The notes beneath the pieces are model-generated. The model had not been told where the DNA came from and did no database searches. It worked only from the letters and a program-made list of their open reading frames with translations. From Sulfurospirillum sp. 1612 (lineage in GTDB: Bacteria; Campylobacterota; Campylobacteria; Campylobacterales; Sulfurospirillaceae): DNA of 64,000 nucleotides. This document shows, in pieces, positions 9,106 to 17,798 of the stretch (its first letter is position 1; each line of letters starts with the position of its first letter). The position numbers were made by a program, and so were the translations under genes. The stretch lies in NCBI RefSeq assembly GCF_036556685.1, contig NZ_CP140614.1:558001-622000 (forward strand), given 5' to 3'.

Positions 9106-10605
9106 ATGAAATACGATGATATTATATATTTATTACCGCTTTTATCCGTAGGAGTCGGTGCTGTTGTCTTGATGTTGCTCAGCCCTATTAAAAGATTTGG
9201 TATTGGCAAATTGGCAGTAGTGACGATATTTTTCTTGGGGTTTGCACTCTTTTTCAATGCTTTAAATTATGGTGTTTTGTATTCGGTTTATCCTTATAAA
9301 GATCTCCTATCTTCGATGTTGATTGAAGATACATTTTCTGGCTACTTTACTACGATTATATTGGCCGGTGGCGTGATTACAGTGCTAGTGGGAACACACT
9401 ATTTTGAAAAGTCAAAAATGTTGCGAGGAGAACTCTTTTCTTTGCTTCTGTTCTCTGTTTTTGGGATGCTCTTATTGGTACAATCATCAGAATTATTTAC
9501 ATCCTTCATCGCTTTAGAAATTGCATCAATTTCTTTGTATGTCATGATAGGCTTTCAAAAGAACGATCTCAAAAGGGTCGAAGGAAGTTTCCGCTATTTA
9601 GTATTAGGCTCTTTGGCGGGAGTGGTGATGCTCTTGGGTATTACTTTGATTTATGCTCGCACGGGAAGTACCAATTTACTAGCAATAGGTCACTATATCA
9701 ATGCCCATCCTGATGAAAATATGCTCTTAGTAATCACCGGCGGTACTTTGATCATGATCACATTTTTGTTTAAAATATCAGCCTTTCCATTTCAAAATTG
9801 GTCTATGGATGTTTATGATGGCGCACCCCTACCGGTGACAGCGTTTATGGCCTCAACCTTTAAAGTGGCCATTTTTGGTTTTATGTTGCGAATAATACTG
9901 GTGGACTTTCAACAGTTTAAACCATTATTGAATCATATTTTGATTTACATCACGATACTGACACTACTGTATGGTAGTTTCTTGGCAATCTTTCAAACCA
10001 GTATCAAAAGAATGCTAGCTGCATCAAGTATCGTCCACACAGGATATCTCTTGATTGCTTTTGTCTCCATTGGTAGCATTGGAGAGGCATCTGCTACTTC
10101 GATTATCTTTTATCTCATCGCTTATTTTCTCTCCTCCATGGGAGCTTTTGGGATGCTCTCTTATATCGCATCAGATGATCATGTACGGGTGACGTATGAA
10201 GATTTTAGAGGATTTTCACACATTAGACCTTATATGGCGGCGATGATGGGGATTTTTATGCTCTCGCTTGCAGGTATTCCCTCCACGATAGGATTTATCG
10301 GGAAGTTTTATATCTTTGTGGGTGCAATCGAAACAGGCAATACCATCTTGGCTGTGGTAGGGATACTCGCAACGTTTGTATCGGTTTATTACTATTTTAA
10401 ACTGATTGCGTTGATGTATTTTTATCCAAGTTCTGAGATGACCAATGTCCCACCACTCAAGGGATTACCGCCACTTATCATCGGATTGATGGCCATCGCT
10501 GTTATTTGGGGCGGTATTGGTAATAGTATTATTTCCTATTTTCCGGGTGTTGATTTCTTGATTGATACGGCAAAACTGGCTTTTGAATCGCTATTTATTC
10601 ACTGA
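9106..10605 (+). CDS. nuoN: NADH-quinone oxidoreductase subunit N
   Basis: 499 aa, third antiporter-like subunit. Recognisable helices: FIALEIASISLYVMIGF with the conserved Glu, LFKISAFPFQNWSMDVYDGAPLPVTAFMAS with the pumping Lys, and TSIKRMLAASSIVHTGYLLIAF. AGGA is 9 bases before the ATG. Last gene of the plus-strand nuo operon; its TGA (10603-10605) directly touches the stop codon of the converging nuoF, leaving no room for a terminator. Confidence 0.94.
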   Translation: MKYDDIIYLLPLLSVGVGAVVLMLLSPIKRFGIGKLAVVTIFFLGFALFFNALNYGVLYSVYPYKDLLSSMLIEDTFSGYFTTIILAGGVITVLVGTHYFEKSKMLRGELFSLLLFSVFGMLLLVQSSELFTSFIALEIASISLYVMIGFQKNDLKRVEGSFRYLVLGSLAGVVMLLGITLIYARTGSTNLLAIGHYINAHPDENMLLVITGGTLIMITFLFKISAFPFQNWSMDVYDGAPLPVTAFMASTFKVAIFGFMLRIILVDFQQFKPLLNHILIYITILTLLYGSFLAIFQTSIKRMLAASSIVHTGYLLIAFVSIGSIGEASATSIIFYLIAYFLSSMGAFGMLSYIASDDHVRVTYEDFRGFSHIRPYMAAMMGIFMLSLAGIPSTIGFIGKFYIFVGAIETGNTILAVVGILATFVSVYYYFKLIALMYFYPSSEMTNVPPLKGLPPLIIGLMAIAVIWGGIGNSIISYFPGVDFLIDTAKLAFESLFIH

Positions 10606-11850
10606 TTATTTAACCAATGAATAAAACTCATCTTTGAATTTGCTAATATAGCTATCGATGATAAAGGCAACTGATGGGGCGAAGACACAGATGGTTTTGC
10701 CATTTAAAACATCACTGAGAGAAATCAGCGTATCCAAATCTTTTTTGGTCCCATGTCCATCTAAGATTTTGCCCATCAATTTGTCACTCCAGCCCACACC
10801 CTCACGGCATGGGGTGCATTGTCCGCATGATTCATGATGATAAAATTCAAAGAGATTTTTGACTACACTGGGCATAAAAACCGTATCATCCATCAAAATC
10901 ATACCACCAGTTCCCAGACTTGAGCCATGTTGTTTGAGGGATTCATAATCGAGCGTGATATCTTCGATTTCATCACCTCTTAAAACCGCACAGGAAGAAC
11001 CACCAGGAATAATGGCTTTGAGTTTTCTACCATCTTTCACGCCTTTTCCTACTTGATTGATAAAATCCAACATTCCCACGCCAAAAGGAATTTCATAAAT
11101 ACCAGGATGTTCCACATGGCCACTCATCCCAAAGAGCATGGTACCCGGACTTTGTTTGGTTCCAAATGCACGATACGCCTCATATCCTTCTTTGATGATG
11201 TATGGCACGCTTGCAATTGTCTCGACATTATTCACAACAGCGGGACAGCCATAAAACCATTCGGGTTCTTTGCCTTTTGGTTTGAGTCTTGGATGGCCTC
11301 TTTTGCCCTCGAGTGATTCGAGCAAGGCGGTTTTTTCACCACAGATATAAGCGCCCGCACCACGATGCAAGGTGATATCAAGTGCATAATCATGATCTAA
11401 AATCTTCGCTCCTAAAATCCCCGCTGCATACGCCTCATCGATGGCCTCTTGCATCCTTTTTGCCCAGAAAACATACTCACCACGGATATAAATATAAGCA
11501 TGATGCGCGTTGATGGCATAGCTTGAGCAGATAATACCCTCAATCAAAAGATGCGGATCGAATTCGAGTATTTGCCTGTCTTTAAAAGTTCCCGGTTCAC
11601 TCTCATCGGCATTGATGATGAGATAGGTGGGTTTGTCACTTGGATTGGGGATGAGATTCCACTTATCGCCAGCACTCGCTCCCCCGCCACCTTTTCCTCT
11701 TAGTCCACTTTTGCCAACTTCATTGACGACCTCTTTGGCACTCATACTAAAGAGCGTATCTAAAGAGGTATATCTTCCATTTGCTTGGGCTACTTTGAGT
11801 GTGTGTGAATCTGCAATATCAAAATTTTTACTGACTATTTTTTGTATCAT
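10606..11850 (-). CDS. nuoF: NADH-quinone oxidoreductase subunit F with atypical NADH pocket
   Basis: 414 aa, FMN and N3 [4Fe-4S] subunit. N3 ligands C342/C345/C348/C388, the NADESEPGTFKD segment and the GAYICGE loop identify it. The nucleotide pocket departs from the family: the usual GRGGAGFPTGLKW is GKGGGGASAGDKW (residues 52-64, Phe replaced by Ala58), the following W-x-F is W-x-L (Leu66), and GEET is GEKT (Lys173). In Thermus Nqo1 the corresponding positions, from memory Phe70, Phe78 and Glu185, contact NADH. FMN and cluster sites look intact. Electron donor may therefore differ from NADH (inference). The start overlaps the nuoE stop. Confidence 0.93.
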   Translation of the reverse strand: MIQKIVSKNFDIADSHTLKVAQANGRYTSLDTLFSMSAKEVVNEVGKSGLRGKGGGGASAGDKWNLIPNPSDKPTYLIINADESEPGTFKDRQILEFDPHLLIEGIICSSYAINAHHAYIYIRGEYVFWAKRMQEAIDEAYAAGILGAKILDHDYALDITLHRGAGAYICGEKTALLESLEGKRGHPRLKPKGKEPEWFYGCPAVVNNVETIASVPYIIKEGYEAYRAFGTKQSPGTMLFGMSGHVEHPGIYEIPFGVGMLDFINQVGKGVKDGRKLKAIIPGGSSCAVLRGDEIEDITLDYESLKQHGSSLGTGGMILMDDTVFMPSVVKNLFEFYHHESCGQCTPCREGVGWSDKLMGKILDGHGTKKDLDTLISLSDVLNGKTICVFAPSVAFIIDSYISKFKDEFYSLVK

Positions 11851-12338
11851 TTTGGTGTCTCTTCATGGGTTAAATTATCTAAAATCTCATGGACTTTTTG
11901 TTCGTCCAGATTTTGGACGTAATCATCATTGATGCAGATGCACGGTGCCGTTCCACAAGAACCCAAACACTCTACTTCTGTAATGGTAAATTTCATATCT
12001 TTTGTGGTTTCTCCTGCCTTGATACCGAGTTTGTTTTCGATGATGTGTTTGATATTTTCACTCCCTCTTAACATGCAAGAGAGTGTTTTACAAATTTGTA
12101 TGTTGTATTTTCCTACCGGCTCGAGATGAAACATCGTATAAAAGGATGCGATAGAATAGATATCCATTGGTGAGAGTTCCAATCTTTTGGCCAGATATTG
12201 CATGGCATCTTGTGAAATCCACCCCTCTTGATATTGTATCATCCAAAGCGCGGGGAGGGTGAGAGAATTTTTATTTGGGTAGCGCTTTAGAAGGTTGTTA
12301 AATTTTTTTTCATTCTCTTCATTAAATTCAAAATTCAT
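11847..12338 (-). CDS. nuoE: NADH-quinone oxidoreductase subunit E
   Basis: 163 aa thioredoxin-like [2Fe-2S] protein carrying cluster N1a, ligands C83/C88 and C124/C128. N-terminal helical bundle with the typical YPNKNSLTLPALWMIQYQEGWIS. It forms the electron-input module with NuoF; both being present separates this locus from Campylobacter jejuni, where NuoE/F are replaced by other proteins (established knowledge). It overlaps nuoF and nuoCD by 4 bp each. Confidence 0.94.
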   Translation of the reverse strand: MNFEFNEENEKKFNNLLKRYPNKNSLTLPALWMIQYQEGWISQDAMQYLAKRLELSPMDIYSIASFYTMFHLEPVGKYNIQICKTLSCMLRGSENIKHIIENKLGIKAGETTKDMKFTITEVECLGSCGTAPCICINDDYVQNLDEQKVHEILDNLTHEETPK

Positions 12339-13996
12339 CGATCCAATTCTCCTGCGATTATATTGAGACTTCCAAGTGTCAAGATAGCATCTGCTAGCAT
12401 TGCACCTTCTATGATGTCGGGGTATGATGCCATAGCGTTAAAGCATGGTGGCTTGACTTTGACTTTATAAGGCGTACCGGTGCCATCACTGATAATATAA
12501 AAGCCTAATTCGCCATTTCCGCCCTCAATCGCACGATAATACTCTTGTGCGGGGACTTTGACTCCTTCGTAGATGAGTTTGAATTGATTCATTAACCCTT
12601 CGATATTGTTATAAACATTGTCTTTATCTGGCAATGAGATGGCATGATTATCGACCTGATATCGACCTCCGGGTATAACACTCATCGCTTGATTGATAAT
12701 TTTGATACTTTGACGGATCTCTTCAAATCGCACCATGATGCGATCATAGACATCACCCGTGCTGCCTAGGGCAACATCAAAATCAAAGGTTTCATAATAA
12801 TAATACGGTTTGGCCACTCGAAGATCATAATTAACGCCGCTGGCTCTCAAGTTTGGACCGCTATAACCCCGATTGATAGCTTCTTCTTTTGTGACGACAC
12901 CGACGTTTTGGGTGCGATCATGAAAGATTCTATTGTGTTCGATTAATTTCAGTGAATCCGCAATTCCCTTTTCGACTTCTTTGATGCAAATACGTAAATC
13001 TTCTTCAAAATTATAGTAAAGATCATGAGTCATCCCGCCGATTCTCATGTAAGAATTAGTCAGCCTCGCTCCTGTGAGTTTTGAGAGGAGTTTATACGCA
13101 CTCTCTCTTGGATTGTAAAGATACCAATAATTCGTCAGTGCGCCCATATCGACTAAAATAGCTGCTAGACAGACCAAATGGTCGATGATTCGGGAGAGTT
13201 CACCGATGATAACTCGGATAAATTGACCTCGATCGGGTAATGTAATATCGAGCATGCCCTCTACTGTGTGAGCAAAAGCGATATTATTCAAAATGGCAGA
13301 GCAGTAATTGAGCCGATCGGTATAGGGTATGATTTGATTGTACGTGTGATTTTCACAAGATTTTTCAAAACCACGGTGCAAATAACCGATTTCGCTCACG
13401 GCTGTGACGATACTCTCACCCTCTAATGCGACAAAAGTACGAATCGTACCGTGGCTTGCAGGATGCGCAGGACCGAGATTTAAAAGCATCAAATCTTCGG
13501 CACTGTCATAACCTTTTTCTTTGAGTCTGGGATTCATCTCATCCATCAAATCATCGGTTTGGGTGCAGAGTTGGCCTTTGGTGATAGGATAATCTTTGCG
13601 TAGTGGAAATCCGATAAACTCTTTATGGTTGAGAATTCTTTTGAGGTTGGGATGACCTCTGAATTTTAATCCGTATTGATCCCATACTTCGCGTTCAGCC
13701 CAATTGGCTGCTTTAAAAATATCGGTAATTGATTCTATGATTTCATCTTCATTGATGTAGGCTTTTAGAGTAACGAGATTGACAAAACTCTCATCCCTCA
13801 AAAGATAAATGATAGCAAAACGTTTCGTTTTTTTTGTGGGATATTTTAGATAATCTACGGCGGTGATATCAACTAAATAATTAAAATTGAGATTGTTTTT
13901 GAGGTAAATTATCGCTTCTTTCATATGCTGTATATCTAGGATATAGTGGCCATCTTCTTGTTTAAAAGCAAATAATTTTTCAAATTGACTAAGCAT
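12335..13996 (-). CDS. nuoCD: Fused NADH-quinone oxidoreductase subunit C/D
   Basis: 553 aa. Residues 1-150 are NuoC (30-kDa type: WAEREVWDQYGLKFRGHPNLKRIL); residues 165-553 are NuoD (49-kDa type: NLGPAHPASHGTIR, the HRGFEKSCENHTYNQIIPYTDRLNY quinone-site region, and the C-terminal DPxLG-like SYPDIIEGAMLADAILTLGSLNIIAGELDR). NuoD provides the quinone-binding cavity with NuoB. The C-D fusion occurs in enterobacteria and some other lineages. It overlaps nuoB by 8 bp. Confidence 0.94.
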   Translation of the reverse strand: MLSQFEKLFAFKQEDGHYILDIQHMKEAIIYLKNNLNFNYLVDITAVDYLKYPTKKTKRFAIIYLLRDESFVNLVTLKAYINEDEIIESITDIFKAANWAEREVWDQYGLKFRGHPNLKRILNHKEFIGFPLRKDYPITKGQLCTQTDDLMDEMNPRLKEKGYDSAEDLMLLNLGPAHPASHGTIRTFVALEGESIVTAVSEIGYLHRGFEKSCENHTYNQIIPYTDRLNYCSAILNNIAFAHTVEGMLDITLPDRGQFIRVIIGELSRIIDHLVCLAAILVDMGALTNYWYLYNPRESAYKLLSKLTGARLTNSYMRIGGMTHDLYYNFEEDLRICIKEVEKGIADSLKLIEHNRIFHDRTQNVGVVTKEEAINRGYSGPNLRASGVNYDLRVAKPYYYYETFDFDVALGSTGDVYDRIMVRFEEIRQSIKIINQAMSVIPGGRYQVDNHAISLPDKDNVYNNIEGLMNQFKLIYEGVKVPAQEYYRAIEGGNGELGFYIISDGTGTPYKVKVKPPCFNAMASYPDIIEGAMLADAILTLGSLNIIAGELDR

Positions 13997-14522
13997 CCAG
14001 CCTTCCTTTAAATTCTCTTTTCGCTCTATTTTGGTGATATTTAGCCGGTTTGGCTTGGAGTTCTTGGATACGCATCAATCCATCCAAAAAAGCTTCAGGT
14101 CGCGGAGGACAACCAGAGACATAAACATCGACAGGAATAATCTCATCGATGCCTTGAAGGGTGGTGTAGTTGTCATAAAATCCACCACTACAAGCACAAG
14201 CGCCTGCGCTGATGACCCACTTGGGTTCGGTCATTTGATCGTAGATTCGCTTCAAAATCGGTGCTTGTTTATAACTCACGGTTCCTGCGATTATCATGAG
14301 GTCTGCTTGTCGGGGTGAAAATCGTACGACTTCAGCACCAAATCGTGAGATGTCAAATTTGCTTGATGCTACACTCATGAACTCAATTGCACAGCACGCA
14401 GTACCGAAGATATATGGCCACATTGAAGACTCTCTAGCCCAGGAGATTGCACTATCTAGTTTTGTCGTGATGACGGTATCGCCAAAGATCACATCTTCTT
14501 GTTTTGTTGAATTTATTGCCAT
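13989..14522 (-). CDS. nuoB: NADH-quinone oxidoreductase subunit B
   Basis: 177 aa, carries the terminal cluster N2. Ligands visible: the tandem cysteines in GTACCAIEFM, plus the GACACSGGFY and VSGCPPRPEA cysteines. The start at 14522 (MAINSTKQED) is preferred to an upstream in-frame ATG at 14633, because that extension runs through nuoA and an AAAGG site lies 7 bases before 14522. It overlaps the nuoA 3' end by 10 bp. Confidence 0.94.
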   Translation of the reverse strand: MAINSTKQEDVIFGDTVITTKLDSAISWARESSMWPYIFGTACCAIEFMSVASSKFDISRFGAEVVRFSPRQADLMIIAGTVSYKQAPILKRIYDQMTEPKWVISAGACACSGGFYDNYTTLQGIDEIIPVDVYVSGCPPRPEAFLDGLMRIQELQAKPAKYHQNRAKREFKGRLDA

Positions 14523-14875
14523 TTCAAAGCCTTTGCTTGATAAATATAAATAAGTCCTGCAATTAATAGTCCCATAAAAGTGAACATTTCTACAAGGCCA
14601 AAAACACCTAAAGATCGAAGATTGACAGCCCAAGGGAACATGAAGACAATCTCCACATCAAAAAGCACAAATAAAAGGGCCACAAGATAAAATTTGACAC
14701 TAAAGGCTTTATCACTTTTACCTATGGCTTTGCTGATACCACTTTCATAAGGAATGTTTTTATTTTTAGAGATTTTTTTTCTTGGACCTAGCTTACTAGT
14801 CGTCAAAAAAAGTATCGGAATCATGATGGCCAAAACCGCCACGATAACAGAGGATAAGAATAATTGTGAAGACAT
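14513..14875 (-). CDS. nuoA: NADH-quinone oxidoreductase subunit A
   Basis: 120 aa, three transmembrane helices. Hallmarks: the PYESG loop with its conserved Glu and FSVKFYLVALLFVLFDVEIVFMFPWAV. The start is placed at 14875 (MSSQLF), where AAGG precedes by 6 bases; an ATG at 14917 is in frame but adds an unrelated basic leader. First gene of the minus-strand nuoA-B-CD-E-F operon; its promoter must lie in 14876-15030, shared with the divergent gene at 15038. Confidence 0.93.
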   Translation of the reverse strand: MSSQLFLSSVIVAVLAIMIPILFLTTSKLGPRKKISKNKNIPYESGISKAIGKSDKAFSVKFYLVALLFVLFDVEIVFMFPWAVNLRSLGVFGLVEMFTFMGLLIAGLIYIYQAKALKWQ

Positions 14876-14996
14876 GTCGCGCCTTATTTTTATGAGATTA
14901 AAAACAGTGAACATCATAACAAAAGAAATTTAAAACAAAAGTAAAAAAAAAGAGTCAATTTAATAAATAAGGTGTCTATGAATCGTGAAAATATAG

Positions 14997-15002
14997 TATA
15001 AT
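14997..15002 (+). promoter_or_regulatory. Probable -10 box for the 15038 gene/alr operon
   Basis: TATAAT 36 bp before the start codon, preceded by an AT-rich stretch without a recognisable -35, as is common for Campylobacterota vegetative promoters. Confidence 0.5.
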
Positions 15003-15037
15003 TCCATTAAAAATATTAATATATAAAAAGGTACATC

Positions 15038-15274
15038 ATGATAGATAAAGAGACTATAGCAAAAGAGTTGGATACTTTGATTGAAATAAGAACAGATTTT
15101 TATGATTTTCTCGATGCAAATATCCCTAAAGATAAGCGTGAGATTAACTACGATTTTTCCAATAATCCGACACTAGATGCGCAACGGGTTTATGAACATT
15201 TTCACAAGCTTGATTATCAAGCTAGAAAATTGCGAGGGTACCTTGTCCAAGCTTATGATTTAAAAGCAGAGTGA
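15038..15274 (+). CDS. Small conserved hypothetical protein upstream of alr
   Basis: 78 aa, strongly charged and helical, with no signal peptide or membrane segment. Likely a soluble coiled or helical-hairpin protein (IAKELDTLIEIRTDFYDFLDANIP ... HFHKLDYQARKLRGYLVQAYDL). AAAGGT precedes the ATG by 7 bases. It ends 4 bp before alr, so the two are cotranscribed. I do not recognise a family. Confidence 0.75.
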   Translation: MIDKETIAKELDTLIEIRTDFYDFLDANIPKDKREINYDFSNNPTLDAQRVYEHFHKLDYQARKLRGYLVQAYDLKAE

Positions 15275-15278
15275 TATC

Positions 15279-16307
15279 ATGTCAAAGATACGCATAAACA
15301 AACAACATTTTTTTCACAATTTGGAATATTTGACACAAAAAGCAGGTGGCAAAGAAAAATTGATGGCGGTGTTAAAAGACAATGCTTATGGTCATGATCT
15401 GCTTATTATGGCAGGGCTTGCACGTGAGTTTGGCATCAAAAAAGCAGCGGTGAAGAATCTCGATGAAGCGTTGCAGATACAAGAGTATTTTGATGAGATT
15501 TTGATATTGGCCGATCATCCTCCTCACAGATTATATCCTGATAATATCTCGTTTGCTGCGCTTTCATTTGAGTTTCTCAAGACGTTTCCAAAACATGCCA
15601 ATATCCACTTAGCAATCGACACAGGAATGCACCGAAATGGGGTGCAGATGGATGAAATCGAAGCGGCACTGGCGTACATCAAAGCAAACGAACTCAATCT
15701 CAAAGGTGTCTTTACACATTTTAGAAGTGCCGATGAGATGAATGGTGAGCTGTTTTGGCAAAAAGAAAATTTTAAAGCAAGTAAAGCAAGAGTGCAACAA
15801 TGGATAGATGAACACAAAATGCAAATGCCAAATTTTCACTGCTGTAATTCAGCAGCACTTTTGCGCCAAGAGGGTGCACTTGAGGATGATTTTGCTAGAT
15901 GTGGTATTGCGATGTATGGATATACGCATATCGATAAACGCATTGGCACGTATGATCTCAAGCCTGTGATGTCATTGGTTGCTAATAGACTCAACACGCG
16001 AGTGCTACAAAAGGGGCAAAGAGTTGGTTATGGTGGAGTTTATGAAGCAAGAGAAGATACGGTGATTTCGACTTATGATATCGGATATGGGGATGGATTT
16101 TTCCGGTATGATGGCAGAGGAGATCTAAAAATCGCCAATGGGCAGAAAATTTTAGGACGCGTTTCTATGGATAGTATGTGTATTGCAGGAGATGCCGATG
16201 AGGTGTGTCTGTTTGATGATGCTACTGAGCTAGCAGAGTATTTCAGCACCATCACCTACGATGTCATCACCAAATTGATGCCATGGATCAAGAAAGAAGT
16301 GATATAA
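15279..16307 (+). CDS. alr: Alanine racemase
   Basis: 342 aa PLP enzyme that interconverts L- and D-alanine for peptidoglycan. The PLP lysine is K33 in MAVLKDNAYGHD, the opposing catalytic tyrosine lies in RVGYGGVYEA near residue 250, and RVSMDSMCI is the conserved C-terminal beta-domain segment. It is slightly shorter than the usual 355-370 aa, but both domains are complete. It follows the 78-aa gene with a 4-bp gap. Confidence 0.92.
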   Translation: MSKIRINKQHFFHNLEYLTQKAGGKEKLMAVLKDNAYGHDLLIMAGLAREFGIKKAAVKNLDEALQIQEYFDEILILADHPPHRLYPDNISFAALSFEFLKTFPKHANIHLAIDTGMHRNGVQMDEIEAALAYIKANELNLKGVFTHFRSADEMNGELFWQKENFKASKARVQQWIDEHKMQMPNFHCCNSAALLRQEGALEDDFARCGIAMYGYTHIDKRIGTYDLKPVMSLVANRLNTRVLQKGQRVGYGGVYEAREDTVISTYDIGYGDGFFRYDGRGDLKIANGQKILGRVSMDSMCIAGDADEVCLFDDATELAEYFSTITYDVITKLMPWIKKEVI

Positions 16308-16382
16308 CGCATCTCAGATAAATCGTTTATGAATCCATTACTTACCTAAAGTATCGTAAGAGAGGGTTAAGTATATTATGTA

Positions 16383-16388
16383 TATAAT
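16383..16388 (+). promoter_or_regulatory. -10 box of the nitroreductase gene
   Basis: TATAAT 26 bp upstream of the start codon, in GTTAAGTATATTATGTATATAAT context. No clear -35. The leader would be short. Confidence 0.5.
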
Positions 16389-16414
16389 CTTCAAAACAAA
16401 ACAAAGGTGATAAG

Positions 16415-17044
16415 ATGAGAAATGATTTTATGAAAGCCATGGATTTTAGACATGCATGCAAGGTGTTTGATGATACGAAAAAAATCTCTGATGAAGATAT
16501 GAGATACATCCTAGAAGCGGGTAGAAAATCGCCGTCTTCTTTTGGAATGGAAGCATGGAAATTTTTGGTAATTACCAATGATGCATTAAAAGAGAAGCTA
16601 AAACCCGCGTGCTGGAATCAAGTACAAATCACATCGTGCTCACACCTCGTACTTGTATTAGCAGGTATTGATAGTGTCAAGGTAGAATCAGGAGTTGTCG
16701 CCAAACGATTTAAAAGAAGAGCCATGCCTCAAGATAAACTTGATTTTTATCTTGGACTTTATGCTGAACATCTCAAAGATGTGTTGAATACGGATGAAAA
16801 TATCTACGCATGGACAGCAAGACAAACCTACATCGCAGCGGCTAATATGATGACAGCCGGAGCCTTTATCGGTATCGATTCGTGTCCGATAGAGGGATTT
16901 GACAAAAAACAAGTCGAAGAAATCTTGGGTCTAGATACAACCAAATATCAACTTGCAATGGTATTGCCTTTTGGATATAGAATCAATCCGCAATCTGAAC
17001 AATTGCGCCTCCCGTTTGATGAAGTGGTGGAATTTATCAAATAA
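16415..17044 (+). CDS. NAD(P)H-dependent nitroreductase, NfsB/RdxA-like
   Basis: 209 aa flavoprotein of the nitroreductase family. The N-terminal FRHACKVFDDTKKISDEDMRYILEAGRKSPSSFGMEAWKF is the FMN-binding start (R, S-S-x-G) and GAFIGIDSCPIEGFD is the NfsB/RdxA-type C-terminal signature, including the cysteine seen in Campylobacterota RdxA enzymes. Acts on nitroaromatics or quinones using NAD(P)H. Length matches RdxA/NfsB (about 210-217 aa). Monocistronic; an in-frame ATG six codons in is an alternative start. Confidence 0.85.
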   Translation: MRNDFMKAMDFRHACKVFDDTKKISDEDMRYILEAGRKSPSSFGMEAWKFLVITNDALKEKLKPACWNQVQITSCSHLVLVLAGIDSVKVESGVVAKRFKRRAMPQDKLDFYLGLYAEHLKDVLNTDENIYAWTARQTYIAAANMMTAGAFIGIDSCPIEGFDKKQVEEILGLDTTKYQLAMVLPFGYRINPQSEQLRLPFDEVVEFIK

Positions 17045-17076
17045 ACTCAAGCGTCACTTTATATTTCTTCATTTGT

Positions 17077-17104
17077 GAAACATTTGCACTTTGGCAAATG
17101 TTTC
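17077..17104. terminator. Perfect hairpin after the nitroreductase gene
   Basis: An 11-bp perfect stem (GAAACATTTGC / GCAAATGTTTC) with a 6-nt loop, 33 bp after the stop. Only a weak T-run follows (CCGTTTTT 10 nt on), so efficiency is uncertain. Confidence 0.5.
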
Positions 17105-17192
17105 CTCCACCGTTTTTCACTCTTTAAAACTAGACTGATTCATCACGAAAAGTTTCTCTCCAGAGCATAAGCCAATGAACAAATAGCATATC

Positions 17193-17221
17193 TTGACAAA
17201 GCGTACGATATTCAGTACAAT
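17193..17221 (+). promoter_or_regulatory. Promoter of yefM-yoeB
   Basis: TTGACA (17193-17198), 17-bp spacer, TACAAT (17216-17221): five of six -10 bases and all -35 bases match the consensus. The antitoxin start is 26 bp downstream. Confidence 0.75.
17203..17218. promoter_or_regulatory. Candidate YefM operator: two GTAC cores 12 bp apart
   Basis: CGTACG and AGTACA carry GTAC cores at 17203-17206 and 17215-17218, centre to centre 12 bp, overlapping the promoter spacer and -10. E. coli YefM binds paired TGTACA-type hexamers with the same 12-bp spacing (from memory), which supports autoregulation by the YefM-YoeB complex. Confidence 0.55.
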
Positions 17222-17247
17222 ATAAAAAATATAGTAAAGGGTTAGTT

Positions 17248-17520
17248 ATGACAAAAGTTATGTCGGTAAGTCAAGTTAGAGCAGATATTTACAATGTTAT
17301 GGATGAAACGGCACAAACTCATGAACCTGTACTTATTACGGGAAAAAGAAACAATGTCGTGATGCTTTCTCAAGAAGACTGGAATGCAATAGAAGAAACA
17401 CTATATTTAAACTCTATACCAAATATGGCATCTTCAATTCAAGAATCAATGAGTGCAGATGACAGTGAGTTTAGTGAAACTGTTGAATGGCAGAGTACAA
17501 AGTACTTTATAGTACGTTAG
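17248..17520 (+). CDS. yefM: YefM/Phd-family antitoxin
   Basis: 90 aa. N-terminal Phd/YefM fold that binds DNA (SVSQVRADIYNVMDETAQTHEPVLITGKRNNVVMLSQEDWNAIEETLYL), followed by a disordered acidic C-terminal tail that would wrap the toxin. AAGGGT is the ribosome site. Its last 34 bp overlap the toxin reading frame, coupling translation. The promoter carries candidate self-operator sites. Confidence 0.9.
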   Translation: MTKVMSVSQVRADIYNVMDETAQTHEPVLITGKRNNVVMLSQEDWNAIEETLYLNSIPNMASSIQESMSADDSEFSETVEWQSTKYFIVR

Positions 17521-17753
17521 CATTAAAAGATGCCAAAAAACTATCAAGTGCATCTTTAGATAAAAAAGCAAAAGAGCTTATTGAGATCATCAAAAAAGAC
17601 CCGTTTCAAAATCCACCTCCTTATGAAAAACTAGTAGGAAATTTACAAGGTTCATATTCAAGAAGAATAAATATACAGCATCGACTGGTTTATGAAGTAA
17701 AAGAAGATAATAAAGTAATAAGAATTTCTAGAATGTGGTCGCATTATGAATAA
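17487..17753 (+). CDS. yoeB: YoeB/Txe-family mRNA interferase toxin
   Basis: 88 aa, RelE-like ribosome-dependent endoribonuclease fold. Catalytic-type residues align with E. coli YoeB: E47 in YEKLVGNL, R60 and R66 in YSRRINIQHRLVY, and the C-terminal H86-Y87. Length is typical (84-90 aa). It lies directly beside the integrase relic and integron array, a common home for toxin-antitoxin pairs. Confidence 0.9.
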   Translation: MAEYKVLYSTLALKDAKKLSSASLDKKAKELIEIIKKDPFQNPPPYEKLVGNLQGSYSRRINIQHRLVYEVKEDNKVIRISRMWSHYE

Positions 17754-17798
17754 TAGGTTATTGCCAATATCTGAGCTCTTTATGCCATATATGTGAGA

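Noticed and set aside
12335-13996. nuoC-nuoD fusion as an assembly artefact
   Set aside because: Fused NuoCD is known in several lineages, and the linker reads through cleanly.
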